Assembly (NCBI GenBank): GCA_963798805.1
Contig: CAWCVC010000010.1
Coordinates: 1,116,001 to 1,180,000 of the forward strand
Direction: 5' to 3'
DNA from: CAVZCK01 sp963798805
GTDB taxonomy: Bacteria; Pseudomonadota; Alphaproteobacteria; Rhizobiales; Rhodomicrobiaceae
DNA: 64,000 nt
Below are positions 62,039-64,000 of the stretch, in pieces (position 1 is the first letter of the stretch; the number at the start of each line of letters is the position of its first letter). Position numbers and translations under genes: made by a program. The notes beneath the pieces are model-generated. The model was not told where the DNA came from. It made no database searches and saw nothing but the letters and a program-made list of their open reading frames with translations.

Positions 62039-62509
62039 TTAAGCGCGCCAGCCCGAATACAGCGCTACTGCGTGCGGCGGCAGCCAGCTTCGCTTGATGC
62101 GGCCGTCGGGCAAGGGCTCGTCCGTCACGCAGTCCTGATCCAGATGGATGGCCTCCGGCATAGCGGGCGTCCGGTAAGGCTGCGTGTAATGCACGTAGGA
62201 CTTTCTCAGGATCGTCTTCGTCCACTGATGGCTGTGATAGAGCCGCGAGACATGCCAGGCGATGAAGATCGAAATCGCGGCCGCAAGAAGATATCCGGCA
62301 TCCGATGCACTGAGGGGAAGCGCCATGTCGTTTTTGAGCGCGATGTCTTGTATTTCGTTTCCGGAAAAGCTTTGAGGTTTGACCTCGTTTAACACGGCAT
62401 ACTGAGTGCCGGATCCATACATTGCGTCAATCTTGTTATTAATCGATGTAAGCATTAGGCAAATATAGCCCAACATTCCCGCAAACACCACAGCCGCGAG
62501 CTTTTCCAC
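62039..62509 (-). CDS. Small two-helix membrane protein of unknown function
   Basis: The 156-residue protein has hydrophobic segments at about 5-22 and 68-86, with a hydrophilic tail containing Tyr- and Pro-rich stretches (YVHYTQPYRTPAMPEAIH). No family is recognised. Its stop faces that of the gene at 61285-62022. Confidence 0.6.
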   Translation of the reverse strand: MEKLAAVVFAGMLGYICLMLTSINNKIDAMYGSGTQYAVLNEVKPQSFSGNEIQDIALKNDMALPLSASDAGYLLAAAISIFIAWHVSRLYHSHQWTKTILRKSYVHYTQPYRTPAMPEAIHLDQDCVTDEPLPDGRIKRSWLPPHAVALYSGWRA

Positions 62510-62860
62510 GTGACTTCTCCCCGCTCTTGCTAGCTCAATTCAGCAAGCTTGAGAACTTCGACTTAAAGAATACCAGAGCTATGTGGCGTTCGCAATTTGT
62601 TAATGAGCGATTTCGCACGTCTCACCCGAGAATTTGAAGCACGATTCGGCGCGGGTTCCGCTATTGTATTGTCGACTTATCCAGGCTCGGCGCGCGGCGG
62701 ACTTCACCCGCTCGGCGCCCATCTGCCCGCGTCCCCTCCGGCGCTCGCGCCAAAGCGTCAAAAGACCGGCAGACAGGCCCGCTCTCCGATCCGACGCCCT
62801 CTTGACATCGGGCCGGAAGCGCCCCAATGGAAGCAGGCAATTCGGTAAGATCGGACCCAT
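62510..62860. other. 351-bp intergenic region upstream of efp
   Basis: This divergent spacer should contain the promoters of efp and the minus-strand membrane protein gene. Short open frames on both strands lack family features. I see no RNA gene or clear regulatory site. Confidence 0.4.
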
Positions 62861-63424
62861 ATGAAGATCAGCGGCAACGAAATCCGGCCCGGCAACGTGA
62901 TCGAGCACCAGGGCTCGCTATGGGTGGCTGTGAAAGCCCAGGCGGTGAAGCCTGGCAAGGGGCCCGCCTATGCCCAGGTCGAGCTGAAGAACCTCTTGAA
63001 CGGCACCAAGCTCAATGAGCGCTTCCGCGCCTCGGAATCCGTCGAGCGCGTGCGGCTGGAGCAGAAGGACTACCAGTTCCTCTACACCCAGGGCGACATG
63101 CTGGTCTTCATGGACACGCAGACCTATGAGCAGCTCGAAATCCCTCAGGAATTCGTCGGCGAGCGCGCGGCGTTCCTGCAGGACGGCATGAAGGTGACGG
63201 TCGAGAGCCACGAGGCAACCCCCATCGGGGTGTCGCTGCCGGATCAGGTGACGCTCAAGGTCGTCGAGGCCGAGCCGGTCGTCAAAGGCCAGACGGCGTC
63301 CGCCTCCTATAAGCCCGCGATGCTGGAAAACGGCGTGCGCGTGATGGTACCGCCCTTCGTCACGGCAGGCGAGAAGATCATCGTCGACACGAACGAGCTG
63401 ACTTACGTCCGCCGCGCCGACTGA
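62861..63424 (+). CDS. efp: Elongation factor P
   Basis: The 187-residue protein has the three-barrel EF-P layout: MKISGNEIRPGNVIEHQGSL at the start, the loop around residue 34 GKGPAYAQVEL, and a C-terminal GVRVMVPPFVTAGEKIIVDT typical of the family. EF-P relieves ribosome stalling at polyproline. The loop tip is Gly-Lys-Gly with a Lys at about residue 33, which would be the modification site in EpmA-type bacteria. No modification genes are nearby. Confidence 0.97.
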   Translation: MKISGNEIRPGNVIEHQGSLWVAVKAQAVKPGKGPAYAQVELKNLLNGTKLNERFRASESVERVRLEQKDYQFLYTQGDMLVFMDTQTYEQLEIPQEFVGERAAFLQDGMKVTVESHEATPIGVSLPDQVTLKVVEAEPVVKGQTASASYKPAMLENGVRVMVPPFVTAGEKIIVDTNELTYVRRAD

Positions 63425-63573
63425 GCGGACCGGACTCGCAGCCGCGAGCGACGCAATACCACCTGGACTTTCGTGGGCCGAGCAGGCAGTTTTCTGCCGC
63501 TGATGACGATCGCGGGGCGGCGGGCCTGCCCCCCTCGCATGAGCCAAAGCCCGCCAGCTCAAGGACCGAAGCA

Positions 63574-64000
63574 ATGGCAGCCTCCGCGCTGATGACCATA
63601 ATGTTTGCCGCCGCGCGAAAGGCCGGCCGGAGCCTCGCGCGCGACTTCGGCGAAGTCGAGCACCTTCAGGTCTCTCTCAAGGGGCCGAGCAATTTCGTCA
63701 CCGCAGCCGATCTGCGCGCCGAGCAGATCCTTTATGACGAGCTCTCCAAGGCCCGGCACGGCTACGGCTTCCTCATGGAGGAGCGCGGCCTCGTCGAGGG
63801 CCCCGACAAGTCTCATACCTGGATCGTCGATCCGCTCGACGGCACCACGAACTTCCTGCACGGCATCCCGCATTTCGCCATCTCGATCGGATTGCAGCGC
63901 GAAGGCGAGGTCGTCGCCGGGCTGATCTACAATCCGGCCAATGGCGATGTGTTCACCGCCGAGCGTGGCAAGGGCGCGTTCCTGAACGACCGGCGCATCC
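63574..64000 (+). CDS. Inositol monophosphatase-family protein, partial at window edge
   Basis: An open frame from the ATG at 63574 runs through the right edge with 142 codons visible. The metal and catalytic motifs are present: LMEERG with its Glu, and WIVDPLDGTTNFLHGIPHFAISIGL with the D-P-L-D-G-T core, followed by GLIYNPANGDVFTAERGKGAFLN. The family hydrolyses inositol phosphates or related sugar phosphates; in bacteria it is often SuhB. The C-terminal half, including the second metal-site Asp, is outside the window. It lies 149 bp after efp on the same strand. Confidence 0.92.
   Translation, partial: MAASALMTIMFAAARKAGRSLARDFGEVEHLQVSLKGPSNFVTAADLRAEQILYDELSKARHGYGFLMEERGLVEGPDKSHTWIVDPLDGTTNFLHGIPHFAISIGLQREGEVVAGLIYNPANGDVFTAERGKGAFLNDRRI

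Overview
The window looks like chromosomal DNA of a high-GC alphaproteobacterium, most probably a methylotrophic member of the Hyphomicrobiales. The evidence is a lanthanide-type methanol dehydrogenase (XoxF) locus, the glutathione route for formaldehyde, ethylmalonyl-CoA pathway genes, a PHB depolymerase, and intergenic repeats of a kind common in that order. I cannot assign a genus.

Layout. 1-5477 (minus strand): an OmpR/EnvZ-type two-component pair, a cytochrome b561 and a two-subunit molybdenum hydroxylase whose large subunit runs off the left edge. 5614-8299 (minus): a GT2-GtrA fusion and a GT39 membrane glycosyltransferase. 8658-14468 (plus): a four-gene cluster of a small-molecule kinase, an enolase paralogue with an altered active site, an acyl-CoA synthetase and a ThDP-dependent lyase/decarboxylase. 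This looks like an uncharacterised catabolic pathway.

14494-29490 is the methanol oxidation core. xoxF, xoxG and xoxJ are on the plus strand, with divergent quinoprotein-associated accessory genes (SoxYZ-like carrier, metallohydrolase, exported pentapeptide protein). They are followed by a CXXCW protein, a YVTN propeller, a lut/ped-type ABC system (lutA, lutE, lutF) and a second, NitT/TauT-like ABC transporter. 29956-31930 holds a formaldehyde-glutathione adduct-forming enzyme (gfa), a 30-codon orphan pqqA and a LysR regulator. The glutathione route continues at 36495-39316 with S-(hydroxymethyl)glutathione dehydrogenase and S-formylglutathione hydrolase. Together these genes take methanol to formaldehyde in the periplasm, bind formaldehyde to glutathione and release formate.

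32735-45285 is more accessory. It has a 1.6-kb repeat-rich gap, a pentapeptide-repeat membrane protein, an orphan histidine kinase, a cyclopropane-fatty-acid synthase-like gene and a frameshifted dinD. It also carries most copies of a hairpin repeat family bounded by CTAG. 45447-57375 carries PHB/C2 assimilation functions (phaZ, ccr, mcd, meaB) with an Ala/Glu-rich protein between ccr and mcd. The right end holds small secreted proteins, zapE, a BASS-family transporter, a GNAT enzyme, hypothetical membrane proteins, efp and the start of an inositol-monophosphatase-family gene.

Most interesting items: the kinase/enolase-like/CoA-ligase/ThDP cluster, the CTAG-bounded hairpin family with tandem copies sharing one CTAG, the orphan pqqA, and the second ABC transporter inside the lanthanide/methanol locus.
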